A stretch of DNA of 64,000 bases from Hemileia vastatrix (lineage: Eukaryota > Basidiomycota > Pucciniomycetes > Pucciniales > Zaghouaniaceae), in NCBI GenBank assembly GCA_030280995.1, contig JASXTE010000005.1, forward strand, positions 38,790,242 to 38,854,241. Reading direction: 5' to 3'. The position numbers and the translations under genes were made by a program. Positions 1-11,446 of the stretch are shown here, piece after piece; within the stretch, counting starts at the first letter, position 1, and every line of letters begins with the position of its first letter. Below the pieces are notes generated by a model that saw nothing but the letters and a program-made list of their open reading frames with translations, was not told where the DNA came from and made no database searches.

Positions 1-2564
1 TACATCTTCTGGAACATTATGAAATAGTAAAAAATGAGTCATTAATTGATGCTTTAGATTCTGAAATCATAAGAGATATCAAAAGTGATTCCATAGTTGT
101 CACTCCAGTCAAAGTACTTGTGATAATAAATGAGAGAGCAATGAATTTAATCTTGGATACTGATGCTAGAGGAAGTGTAGTATCCTCAAAAAGCATTAGC
201 CATTATTGAAAAAGACTTTGTGAGTAATCTGCTACCAATGGAAAATACATATTAGAAAGTTTATGGTTAAGTATTAAGTCCTATAGAGAAATATAAAAAC
301 ACAGTGTTCTTTAAATACAGCCATGGGTTTGTAAGAGCTGTATGTGGATTTTTTGTCATTAGTGGTGATAACTTAATTAATTTGTTTATAATGTGAAATG
401 ATCTTATAACCAATTTTAGTATATGATTATATCCAGCTAATCAATTCTTCACAATGGTTTCAAATGGTAAAAAGAAGTCTAAAATTGCTTCTTCCACAAA
501 ACCCGCAATTCAGCTCATAAATCATGTTTTACCATTGTTGAATTAAAAGGTAGTCTAACTGATGAAGAAATTGAATTAAAAAATGAAATTAAGAGAGCAT
601 CTTTTGGGGAGAAATTCGAAGAAGTGCAAAAAGACTCAATATTGAAATTAATTCAATCTTTTCCAATGGCCTTTACACATGATAGACATGAACTGGGATT
701 GGTTGTGTATCAGGAGGTGACACTAACTTTAACATGTGACTTGGACAAGATACCACCCAGCTTAAAAAAATAAAACTTATCCTGCATTTCTCTCCAAAAT
801 AAAAGATATTTAAGACAATATCTCAACCTTTCTGAAGATTAACGTCATTGAAAATTTTGATGTAACACTCAAATATTGTGTTATATCACCTGTGCTAATA
901 TCTTATGAAAAAAAAGACAAGTCAAGATTGTGTGGTGATTATAGAGCCCTTAATATTCCTACAGTTGATTTTATTTATCCTTTTCCCAGGATTCACTCAA
1001 TACATGCTACTCTACATGGAGAAAGGTATATAAGTTGTCTGGATGGAAATATGGGATATCAACAGATACCACTTGAAAAAAATTATCAAATTTTTTTGTT
1101 AATTTCTACACACATGGGTATCTACAAATATATTAGGATGCCTTCTGGCCCTAAGAATTCTCCATCTGTATTTCAGAAGGTAATGGATAATACATTCCAC
1201 CAAGAAATAATGGATGGATAGATTATGTTATATAATGATGACATCATTATATTTTCTAAAACCTTTGAGGATCATTTGTATCACCTGAGTAAAGTATTTC
1301 ATAAAATAGATTAAACTAAGTATGATGCTTTCTTTAAAGAGATGTTATTTTTTTTCTTTTTCAAAGGTATTAGGCCATGTTATCTCAGGCTTACAAATAT
1401 GTGTTGACCAGGACAAAGTAGCTGCTGATCAGAGAGTAAATTCCTCTGCTAATATAAAGGAACTAAAAAATTTTCTGGATATGTGTGGCTATTATATAAA
1501 ATAAATTAAGAATTATCAAGTATTGGCTGACCCCTCACACAGTTGATAAGAAAGGAAGAATAATTTTTCTTGAATAATAAAACACAAAGGGCTTTTGATA
1601 GACTAAAACTATTCTTGGGTTCTGCTCCTATACTAGGACTACCAGAATTTAATCAAACATTTTTTATACACTGATTCGAGTTTCACTGGACTTGGTACTT
1701 CCCTCTACCAGAAACAGGTCATCAGTAATAAAGTTTCAGAGGTAGTAATTTTTTATATTTCAAGAAACTTGAGAAAGAGTGAAATGAAATGTGGAGCTAC
1801 TCAACTGGAAAATTTGGAATTTGTGTGGGATCTAGATAAATTACATTATCACCTGGAAGACCAAAAATCTAAATGGATTACTGATTGTAGCACAGCTATA
1901 TCATTATTGAACCTAAAAGCCCTGAATAGGCACATGTTTAGATGGAAACTGGAAGTACAAGTGTATAAAGTAAGAGTGAAAATCATCCATAGATCAGGGA
2001 AAATGCATTCTAATGTTTATATATTGTCTAGATTACATCTTCAAAACAATTATTTTAATCCTGCATATGTACCAGAGTAAGATGGTACACATATCTTTGG
2101 TGTATATATTGTAGATATGGAAGAAGAACTAATGAATTCATACTGGCCTCATATTAAGAAAATGTTGAGTTAAAAAACTATCAAAAATTTTTAAAGACCC
2201 TAAGAATAATTTTATACAAAACTTGATAAAAACACTACCTAAAAAGTACCAGAACACTTTTAAAAATGGAAAGTTCTCCATTGAGGATGGTTATATGTAT
2301 TACAGAAGAAGACTGAGTAATTTTATAGTGACTTCCTCTTCTATGAAATAAATATTTTTAAATCTTTGTCATGATAACACATTGACTGGTCAATTTATCT
2401 GGAGAAAACAATTAAAGACTTAAAAAATAAAGTATTGTGGATTAGTATATCTGATGATGCAAATTCCTATGTTAAATCTTGTGATGTTTTCCATAAATCC
2501 AAGTGAATTATGGGTAAGAGAGCTAGATTAATGCAATATATTGAGAAACCAAACAAGCCGTTTT
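1..2564 (+). pseudogene. Degenerate Ty3/gypsy retrotransposon pol (protease, RT, RNase H, integrase zinc region)
   Basis: The frames read as a Ty3/gypsy polyprotein in family order. Near 110-190 there is a retropepsin-like LILDTDARGSVVS, with the DTGA triad altered to DTDA. The reverse transcriptase core lies at 892-1313 (DYRALN, GYQQIPLEK, MPSGPKNSPSVFQ, then YNDDIIIFSK as the YxDD motif, in frame just after a TAG at 1219-1221). The RT thumb/connection is at 1322-1504 in another frame (LGHVISG). RNase H is at about 1600-2065, ending HRSGKMHSNVYILSRLHL. An integrase zinc-binding region is at about 2220-2520, its second cysteine pair degraded (SCDVFHKS). Many frameshifts and stops make it non-functional. 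Sequence ends abruptly at an inverted LTR. The catalytic integrase core is absent here. The chromodomain piece at 62830-63441, on the same strand, could be its other end. Confidence 0.85.
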
Positions 2565-3274
2565 AGACAATCCTATAGTACTAGCTATAGGCCTTGACCA
2601 AGGGAGTTGGAGTAAAGCTGGAGAGAAAAACCCCTGTCCCTTTGAAAAATACCAGGTGAGATTTATTTGCTACAGAAAATTAGAGACTTTTACTATACCC
2701 CTTCCAACACACATCTGACTTCTTAACAAGTCAAGACAGTAGCCAATAGAAGACCACTAAGAACAAAAGAACAAGAAACATGAAATGCAGAAAGATCCAC
2801 AACAAAAAAAACAAAACACTGTGCATTTATTGCACAGAAAACTGAAATAATACTTGATGCAGGTTGCTAAGATACACCAGAGAAACCAGTTTCCAAAGTT
2901 GAGTTAAATGAAGAACTAACCTTGCAACAAACACAGCCAATTGTGGCCAAAAAACAGTGAAAACTAAGTGAGGAACAATGATATCACCTACAGATGGTTG
3001 TATGATAATTAAAGTTGCCCCAAACTGTCTTATTCACTATGTACACACAGACCACTATCTAAGAGCCCATGCTCACCAACAAATTTGGTATTCTTGAGTG
3101 CCAAATTGCATAAAACCCCTCTAGAAATGCTTTTCAGCCTTCTAGCACTGAGGTGGGCAGCCCACCTAGAAGCGGACAGATCTCCCTGAATTCAGAAAAC
3201 CACCAAAAACCTCCAACAAAGCCCAAAATACTTAGAAACATCTACTACAACTACTAAAACATTTAAAACACATA
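2565..3274 (-). mobile_element. Partial LTR, inverted relative to the adjacent pol
   Basis: This matches, in reverse complement, the LTR copies at 53951-54705 and 61320-62413. All share the block with TAGCTAGTACTATAGG, the CCCTTGGTCAAGG block and the run ending in GGGGCAACTTTAATTATC. Reading on the minus strand, the terminal TCTACA-like end lies at about 2565, and the copy breaks off at 3274 where element G begins. Its orientation is opposite to the pol at 1-2564, so it is not simply that element's own 3' LTR. Confidence 0.7.
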
Positions 3275-3310
3275 CACCACGGGAAATCTAGGGGTGAATT
3301 GCTAGCAATC
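3275..3310 (+). repeat. Left terminal inverted repeat tip of element G
   Basis: It begins CACCACGGGAAATCTAGGGG and runs into a small palindrome GAATTGCTAGCAATCC. It is the inverted match of 40314-40349 with one or two differences. Just inside lie short direct repeats of a CACATTGAGCA unit (about 3487-3515). Confidence 0.8.
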
Positions 3311-4205
3311 CCCTCTCCTGAAATTTTGAGTGTCCCTTAATTATGCCAGGTTAATGAATACTTTATAAACATAAGTAAATTAGAGTTAGATTTACATTTA
3401 TTCTCAGATTGGTCCAAAAATGAACCTCAACTGATCTCAAGTTATGCATAAGTTGATCAACTATAACAATGATTTTATCCTTCATTGAGCACACATTGAG
3501 CACACATTGATCCAACATAAGCTTTTGAATATACAATATTTTTATCAATTTAGAGGAAGAAAATTATTCTTTAACATACCTAATCATTACTTTGCATTCA
3601 AAAGATAAACCATAAAATTATGAAAGTAAATTTAATTTACAATAATAATATCTTTTACTACATAATTGTAACAATAAATAAATTTAGCAAATTTTTTGAT
3701 CACAAATATTAATAACTATAGGAATTGAAATAACTAATGCCATTCCTATTTTCAAAATTTAAAAAGATTAAAGTCACTTCTCACTTCTAATCTTTTAAGT
3801 CTTTGCAAAACTAAATTTTGTATAATTTTTTAAATTTTACCAAAAATATAAGACCTACAGGCTATTGAAAATAAAATCTTCAGTTACTCAACTAAAAGAA
3901 ATATTTATATTTAAATAAAAATAAAAATAGTCCTTAAAGTGTATAACATGAAAGGTTTTTATGGAAATTAATATGCAAGTTTTCCTTTTTAAATATTTAA
4001 TGCTTATATAAATCACTTTCCCAAGTTTTGGTATGAGTACATGTGAAATAGTAACTGCATTTAAAAGTGGAAACCAATATAATGACAAAAATATTTACAA
4101 AATTTATTTCAATTTAATATTTATCTGTAAAAAATTTTGAAAGTAATATTTTATTCATCTTCTTAAGGATCTCTTCCTCCTCCTCTACCCATCTACTTTT
4201 TAATA

Positions 4206-7200
4206 GGGGGTCTCAAACTTGAACAAATATGCCTGGTGGATTTCATTTGAAAACCACCACATAAACACACCATGAAACATGGCTGATTTGGTACATGAGA
4301 TTATAAACATGGGGTCAAATATGTCCTACTTTAGTGAAAATTTTCCAACCACAGCACAGGCAACCAATCTAAAGATCCTCCCAATTCACCACACATCACA
4401 TCTTTCCCAACCCACTTTTTTGAAACAAATTTTTACACATGGTGCCCCAGTAGATTTTGAGCTTTTCATTACTTTCTTTATCAACAATTCCTGAACAAAT
4501 TTATATCCTCAAAACTCAGTCATCATGCCAAGAACACTACAAAATTTTCAACACAACACTTTTAAATCCTTTTTTCATGCTCTCAAAATGATCAAGTTGC
4601 ATGTACTTTCCACTTGGTTTTGTTTTATTTTTGCATATTAAATTTTATTTTGAATTTTCACTGAAAGCATAATTTTTCCCTTCCTGATTCATTTTGGTTA
4701 ATCATCTCAACATGAAGTTGGATATTTCAGAAATTGCATAATTTTTCATTCTTTCTGTTTTTCAATGATCTTTCATATCCTTTTATTCATCTTCTCCCAC
4801 TTCCTTAACTCTTCTTCTATTTTTTTATCCATCACTTCCTGAACTTCTATCTGGTCCTTTTACATCTTTGAAGACATCTCATCAGGTAAGTCATCCTCCC
4901 ACCATATTTTTTTCAATTTTAACTGAAGTTCTTTTTCTGAATTTGTTTTTTTTTCTTTTTCTTTTTTTGTTTTCTCAAATCACATTTCCAATTTTAAGAA
5001 GGTTCTACAGAAGCCTAGCTCTCATATCCACCAAGCAACATCTGATTTGGCTCACTGGTTAATGAGATATTTATTATTTACTTGGCTCAAGCTTCCATCA
5101 ACTTTATTTTAATCTTCTCAAGTAGGTCTTACTCTGGAACAAATATAATACTTATAAAAAACATAGGTAGCTAAAATAGATCTTTTTAGACCATTGATAA
5201 TACCTGACTTTAATTTTTATAACCCTTTTTTGATTTTCTTTTAAGTCAAAAATAAAAGGTCAGAAATAGGGTTAGGTTTTTTTAAATGACATATCCTTTT
5301 GTTGGAAGAATCTCAAGAATCATTTATTTTATTTCCAGCAAATGGTGTTGAATTTGGTCTAGTGGTTGCTGAGATAACTTCTTCCAAAGTTGAATCTTGT
5401 TTCATAGACTAATTTACATTTTTTAAGTTCAATGTTGCATAATATGCATATAGGGCTTATGCAATCTATTTCAAATAATACTTCAGGCTTTTGGCTCTGA
5501 TTTGATCAGCTAAATATCAGTTTTGGATGAGTCCTTCATATTTTGTAATTTTTTTATGAGGATGAATATTAACATTTGATGAATTTTAGCTCATTCAAAT
5601 CCCACATTATTTTGATTTCAGGTTCTCTATAGGCATGAATTTCATTTCAATAAAGCATAATCAATTTTGGCTCAGAAACTTCTGAGATATCTACTTTTAA
5701 AGTTGAGTCTTTCTATGTAAACTAATTTAAATTTTTGAATTTTGATATTCTGTAATATGCATGTTTTTTCTGATACTTTTCATTGTACGACTCCCAAGGT
5801 ATGTCAATTCCTCAACTGTTTTTTATCATTTGTTTCCTCAATTTTTCTTCTTTATAAATCATTTTTTTCCCTGATTTAATGATGTTTTGGATTTTTTTCA
5901 GGAGATGGTATAATCAAATCTATTTGGAGCTCTTCTCAGCATAATCATCAATCAAAAATTCAAGAGATAATCATCAAACTACCAAGGAAACTCCTGGTTT
6001 GATATCTTGTAAAAAATTTTCTCATTTTTTTGGAATCTTGTGAAGCACTTACTCATTTTTGTTTTTAATTCCAGATCAACCAAAGTCTGATAAACCAGGT
6101 AAGTAAAGCAAGGGGGAAGGGCCCTACTTATAGTAAATCTTTGAGGAGGGGTTCCAAATAGGGTAATTAGAAGATTTTTCATTTTTTTATTTTTATTTCA
6201 TAAATTTTTAATTTATCAATTATTAAATATAATCAATCAAATAAAACGTTTGTGCAATTGAGCCTTGCTGCTGTATAAATTTGTTCAATTAATTATTTAT
6301 TTGTATTGAATGGATGAATTGTCAATACATTGCTTGTCATATGATTTATTTGGCTTTGGTCACATCTGAAATCATTAGCAGGTGGAATTGTGAATCCCAT
6401 TACTTTTACTTGGCTGATTATATTTTTTTATTGTTTATATAAGAATTTATGAAATTAAAATGAAAATTTGGTAATCTTTACCCCCTCCCACAGTAAGTTG
6501 CAGAGAGAGGTATTGTAAATTTTTTTTTCTTACATTAATATTTTTTTTAAAATGAAAAAAAATGGCAATCTCCACCCCCTCCCACAGTAAAATTCAGGAT
6601 TAAGTATTGCCATTTTTTTTTTTCAGACATAAAAAATTTTTTTGACATGAAAAAAATGGCAATCACCACCCCCTAATATAGTGAAATTCAGGGGAGGGTA
6701 TTGCCAAATTTCTAGATTTAGAAAAATAAAATTTGTTAATTTATGTATCTTGTGCATAAGTGTTGATTAATGAAGCTGTTGAAAAACCATATTTAACCAA
6801 ATTATTAATAGAAATCCAGAATGAATTTTAGTCAAGTAGATATGGAGAAAAACATTACTTATAATTTAAATACAAAACATTTAATTAACTGGAATCCTAA
6901 AAAATAGCAAGAGTAGAAGCATGCAATGTATATAAGAGAGATTCAAAGCATTTTTTTACAATCAAAATATTTATTTCCATCTCTGATCTGGAAGAGGTTT
7001 TCAAGATGGGTAAATGTGCCACCATTTCAATTTGAACTAAAATGACAAAGTGCAACACAGATTTGAATAGGAGGATCTCTTTATGAACAACAAGAATCAT
7101 TTCTGAAAATTGAGTGATATTTTATCAGTTCAAGTAACTGAGAAATCGAGGCAAGGTTGTGCAAAATATCTGTTTAAAGCTAATTTAAGGAATGCTTTAA

Positions 7201-7728
7201 AGAACCTCAAGGTTAAATTGTGGTTGGTGTTGTATGGAAAGTGTTCTGGAATATAAGCAGCGATTCTTCAGCATGTCACACATGTAAGCCAAGTCAATTT
7301 CAGCATTGGAGTTGGTATCTGAGTTAACCAATAGATCTAGGGCTAGAGTGGTAGCAGTTATTTCTAGTTTACAATGGACTGAAAGAGGAATTTTAGTGAA
7401 TGGTGATTAAGACTAAGGGTGAGTGTATGATGAAGTGGCTGCTTAAGTGGTGGGAAGTCATGTTTTTCACATGTTGAATAATAAGCCCTTAAGAATTAGG
7501 CGGAAAAGAATCTAAAGAGATGGCTTGTCTGTACCTATTTCTGACTAATCAAGATGAAGGAGAAAAGTGTTTTGATGGCTTTTTTTACCAAAAGAAGGTT
7601 TGTTTGAGGCGAAACACACCATCAAAATACACCTGTCCATGGCAGGTGTATTTCATTTTCTGATGGTGTGTTTGGTACTTTTTTTGTGGTGTGTTTATGT
7701 GGCGTATTTGATCAAGTTTGAGATGCCC
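4206..7728. mobile_element. Z1: TIR element carried in the left arm
   Basis: Ends are inverted: the left begins GGGGGTCTCAAACTTGA and the right, read inwards, GGGCATCTCAAACTTGA, followed by CAAATA(T/C)GCC. Both are flanked by TA, as in Tc1/mariner-like insertions, though that assignment is weak. GGTGTGTTT-type motifs lie just inside the right end. No recognisable transposase was found; short open frames (for example 6897-7100, 5979-6182) are not convincing. A diverged tandem repeat with a period near 315 bp is seen at about 5340-5760. Confidence 0.5.
6478..6712. repeat. Three tandem GGCAAT...ACCCCCTCCCACAGT hairpin-like units (Z1)
   Basis: Three units of about 80 bp each contain ACCCCCTCCCACAGTAA-type sequence between inverted GGCAAT and ATTGCC segments and long T or A runs, so each can fold on itself. 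Confidence 0.6.
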
Positions 7729-7984
7729 TAATGTACTCCATCCCATCTAATTTTCATAGATAATCTCTATTGTTCTAGAACTCTCCTTATCAGCAATGGC
7801 CAATTTTATTTTTGAGCCATCAATCCCTTCATCAATCCTTTACCACTCATAATTCTTAATATATCAAAGAATATGCTTTTTTTATTTCATATAATGTTTT
7901 TTTCAAGCTTTCAAATGTCAGATAACACTACCAGAAAGATTAATCCTAGCTTGTAGTAATTTATAATTACATAAAAAAAAAGAA

Positions 7985-8423
7985 CCCGAGCCACAGGAAG
8001 TGGCTTGGGATTGAAATATAAAAAAAAATTGCTGCCAGCTTTAAGCTGGCAGCGTTTAATAAAAAAAAAAAAAATTGGCCAAAGCCACTAAAAGTGGCTT
8101 TGGCCAATTTTATAATACATCTTTCAGGCAGTTTAAAAATGCCTGCAAGATTGTGAGTTTAAAAGCGAGCGAAGTTGCATGCAGCAACTTCGCTCTCTTT
8201 TTTTTATATTATTGACTTGCAGCCAGTAATAAACTGGCTGCAAGTCTTTTTTTAAAGCAACCAAAGTTGCTACAAGCGACTTTGGTTGCAAACTGATTTT
8301 TGCATCTCCCAGCCAGATAACACTGGCTGGGAGGTTTGATGGTGAGATTTGAGAAGCCAATGTTGCTTAAAGTAACATTGGCTACTATAAAAATAAAATA
8401 CCAGTCAGGGCGAGCCTGGCTGG
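7985..8423. repeat. Palindrome array 1, left-arm copy: ten different short hairpins in fixed order
   Basis: Ten successive inverted repeats with unrelated stems and very short spacers occur at 7985-8009, 8031-8053, 8072-8110, 8119-8151, 8161-8200, 8214-8246, 8257-8289, 8306-8333, 8355-8383 and 8401-8423. Example stems are CCCGAGCCAC/GTGGCTTGGG, GCTGCCAGCT/AGCTGGCAGC and CTCCCAGCCAG/CTGGCTGGGAG. Loops are 3-10 nt. The same ten types recur in mirrored order in the right arm. No coding capacity is apparent. I know of no named element with this layout. Confidence 0.9.
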
Positions 8424-8837
8424 TTTGAATTAATAAGAAATAAGATTAAAGTTGATATACATTTAAATTTGCGCTACTCTTTTACATGCCATTTGCCATT
8501 AGTTTTTTGACAGTGTGAAATGTATATGTGCATAATAAAAAATCAAAGCCAAAAAAAGAGGTATTGGATATTTTTAAATGCCAAAACTTATATGCCCAGT
8601 TTTAAAATGTTTGAAATAAAAGAATAAGGATTTTGTGTGTAGATTGTTTTTCAGAAATGCATACTTGCTTGTTAACTCTTTTGTAGCCAAATTTCAACTT
8701 AGTGGCAAAAAAAATAATAAGTGATAAAAAATTGGTCCATAACATCTGAAGGTTAGTTTTCTAACCTTATGTGAACAAATAATATGGATAAGTGGATTGA
8801 TTTTGTAAAATAAGTGAATGTAAATATTAATTGCATC

Positions 8838-10250
8838 CGTGTGAAACTATCCGAGGCTTTGGTTCCTCGAATTATACTTTGTGAAACCCTATAAAAATAA
8901 GCTGTAAAAACAATATGTAAGTTTTAATTAAAAGCATGTGAAAATGTTTAGTCATCATTTGTACAATATATTGCTGTGTAAAAACCTGTTGCATATACGC
9001 CTTATGCAAGTCACTGCATGCCATGCAACTGGCTTCAGTAACTTGCATGTTTCTATACGCATAACTGTAAGCAAATTTTCATCCGAGTGGCAAATTTTCT
9101 ACTTCTCTCCTTCAACTTAGAAGAGACAGGTTATTATAATTATTAGCTTTCCATCTGTTTCACTTAAGAGTTTTTTATTCTGGCTTGTCCCTTATACTTG
9201 TTTCTTAAGTAAAAATATTAATTTCACTTTAAATATAAGTACAACTTTTAGGGAATCCATTTTTCTCAATCATTAGGTTTGCCACCAAAGTAACTTGTTT
9301 ACAGATTACTAACTTAGATTTTTAGTATTTTACTCTCCTTTTTAATCTCTTTAAAAAAAACATTAGAACTGATGATTGTTTTTAACTCTTGGCAGCTTGA
9401 TCTCTAACTTGTCATAGTATCATCAAAAAGCTAATTTTTGGTTAGCATCAAAATTTTATTTTGGTTTGTCTTTCTCTTTTTATTTTTTTCATTCAATAAA
9501 AATGATACTTATTTTTCTACAATAATCTATTCCTAAAAATTATAATTAACAGATTAGTTGTCCATTTATCAATCAATCAGCTCCTACCAAAGGATTTTTT
9601 TTAATTTTCAAGTAAGAATATCTTTTTTTCACTATTTAATTTTTAAACTTTTTATTATTCTCAATCATTATATATTAAATAATTAAAAAAAATAAAATAT
9701 CATAGTATCCACATGTGTATGTGATCAATTTTTTTCTACATATCAATAATTTATTGTATTGGCCTCCTGTAATTCTATTAATGGTAGAGGTATAGTTGAT
9801 TCTTGTTTAAGGAAACTATACCTTTCAACATTATAAATTATGGATATCTGGCGGTTTGATATATTATTGATATATGGAGAAAAATTAAATAAAGCATCAA
9901 CAGATACTTATGTATTATTGCTGTATTTATCATAATAATTGGGCATTGGATTTAAGCTTCACATTTAATTGTTTATGTTTAGGGTATAGTTGAATCTCGT
10001 GTGCCAAATGCATACGGCAGAATACTATACTTGTAAGCAATAAAATGAAGCTTTAATTCAAAATACTTGATTAATATTTTAAATGCAGCTAATACTGATG
10101 TTTTCTACATGCATGTTGGATATGATTTTTTATTTAATATTAAGAATATAATGATTATTTTTGGAGGCCTTATTTTTAACCATTGCATTATTTTGCACAT
10201 TTTTTATTTATTTTTGAATTAAATTAATTTCTTATTTACTACACTACAAG
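8838..10250. other. AT-rich arm sequence, no gene recognised
   Basis: Lies between palindrome array 1 and the TET/JBP gene and is mirrored at 23895-25313. It contains several short inverted stretches, for example TATACGCCTTATGCAAG near 8993-9010. It may hold the TET/JBP promoter, but no motif is convincing. Confidence 0.5.
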
Positions 10251-11446
10251 ATGCAGGCTTCACAAAGTTTGTTTATAAAGAAAAATCACCACCAAGGAAA
10301 AAAATCAAACAAAAAGCATGTGAAAAACATTGAGAATGCATTACTTATGGTTGAAAATTATGGTGTTGAGACAGATGGAAAGAGGGCAAAATATTTTTCT
10401 AGGATTTTTGTAAAAAATTTAGTTAATCCAGAACGGTATGTGATTTCAAATTCTAGCTGTTATATTTTCCATCCGATCCGCTCCTCAATTCCAAGTGTTA
10501 TAGTGAAAACATTTTCTATTGAAGATCTCATTCGATTAAACATGCTTGAAGCAACAATTCAGTGCATCAAAGACTTTTCTTATTTTGAACATTGAGTTTT
10601 GCAAAATAAAGCTCATAAAAATGGTGGTGGATTTGGTAATATGTTTGTTGGTGGTCGGTGTTTAGATAGGAAAAAGTCTCTATTAATTTGTAAGTATTAT
10701 AAAGTTTTATTTATGAATAGTTTTAATCTATTATTATTTTAATTACTTTTTTAGGTAAATATGCTTCTAAGCCCTTAGATTTGGCAGAGTATGTTTGTTG
10801 CATGAAGCGAATAGAGTTATTCTTTAAATTTTTTTATCAAAATATATCTAATGTTAAGTATCAAGAAGCAGTAAAACTCTGTCAAAAGCTTGGGATTCCT
10901 GGGTTTGGAGAAAATTTTAACAATGAAGAAATTGAACCATTTGCTGGCAATTTTACTTGGACAACAGGCTCAAATGGAAACGGGTTTTCGAATAGTTCTC
11001 ACTGTGACTCAGACCGTAGCGAGTATAGATTTGGACTTTTCATACCTAAAGACACTGAGAAAAATTCTCTTCATCAATCTTATGACTCAAATCAACCACG
11101 TCAAAAAGGCGGAGAGCTTCATTTTCCTGAAATAGCTTGCAAAGTAGACATGGAGGCCACTAATGGCATCACAGCAATTCTATGGCCAGCAAACCTTCTT
11201 AAACATTTCACTTCACGATGTTATGAAATTGGTGGATTCACTTGCCTTGGCTCTTCTATTCAAGTTAGTAAAAGACTTTTCAATACATTTAAAAAACTCC
11301 AAGAGTTTGAAATAGATATTTCTGAGTACTTAAATATAAATGAAGAGTTAGAAAGATGTAATTTTCTTATGATGAAACTTTCTAAGTACAATAAAAAGAC
11401 TGATTTAACAAAAAAAAAGAAAGTTAGTGAATCACTATATATTTAA
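10251..11446 (+). pseudogene. TET/JBP-like 2-oxoglutarate/Fe(II) dioxygenase, nearly intact, one premature stop
   Basis: Exon 1 (10251-10689) and exon 2 (10755-11446) are joined by a 65-bp GT-AG intron and would give about 376 residues. The C-terminal half shows the family core: HCD (HxD, two iron ligands) within SSHCDSDRSEYRFGL, then a GGELHFPE strand, GITAILWP, and KHFT with the likely distal histidine, then GSSIQVSK. Fungal TET/JBP proteins oxidise 5-methylcytosine in DNA and are known to be carried by KDZ-type transposons in basidiomycetes. The single in-frame TGA (10593-10595) is CGA in the right-arm copy (23551-23553 reversed), consistent with a C-to-T mutation. The start is the ATG after the AT-rich region, shared by both copies. 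The family call rests on motifs and spacing; no search was run. Confidence 0.7.

Larger units (their letters stand above)
3275..11138 (+). repeat. Left long inverted arm of element G
   Basis: Diverged but collinear inverted copy of 34264-40349 plus 23032-25317. It contains Z1, palindrome array 1, about 1.4 kb of AT-rich sequence and the first two-thirds of the TET/JBP gene. Homology stops inside the TET/JBP coding region at about 11138, after a GGELHFPEIA segment. Confidence 0.75.

Noticed and set aside
3275..3310. Helitron 3' hairpin
   Set aside because: Both ends carry inverted CACCAC tips and there is no CTRR end or Rep/helicase; a TIR element fits better.
7985..8423. tRNA or rRNA genes in the hairpin cluster
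   Set aside because: Stems are isolated single hairpins with no cloverleaf, anticodon arm or rRNA-like motif.
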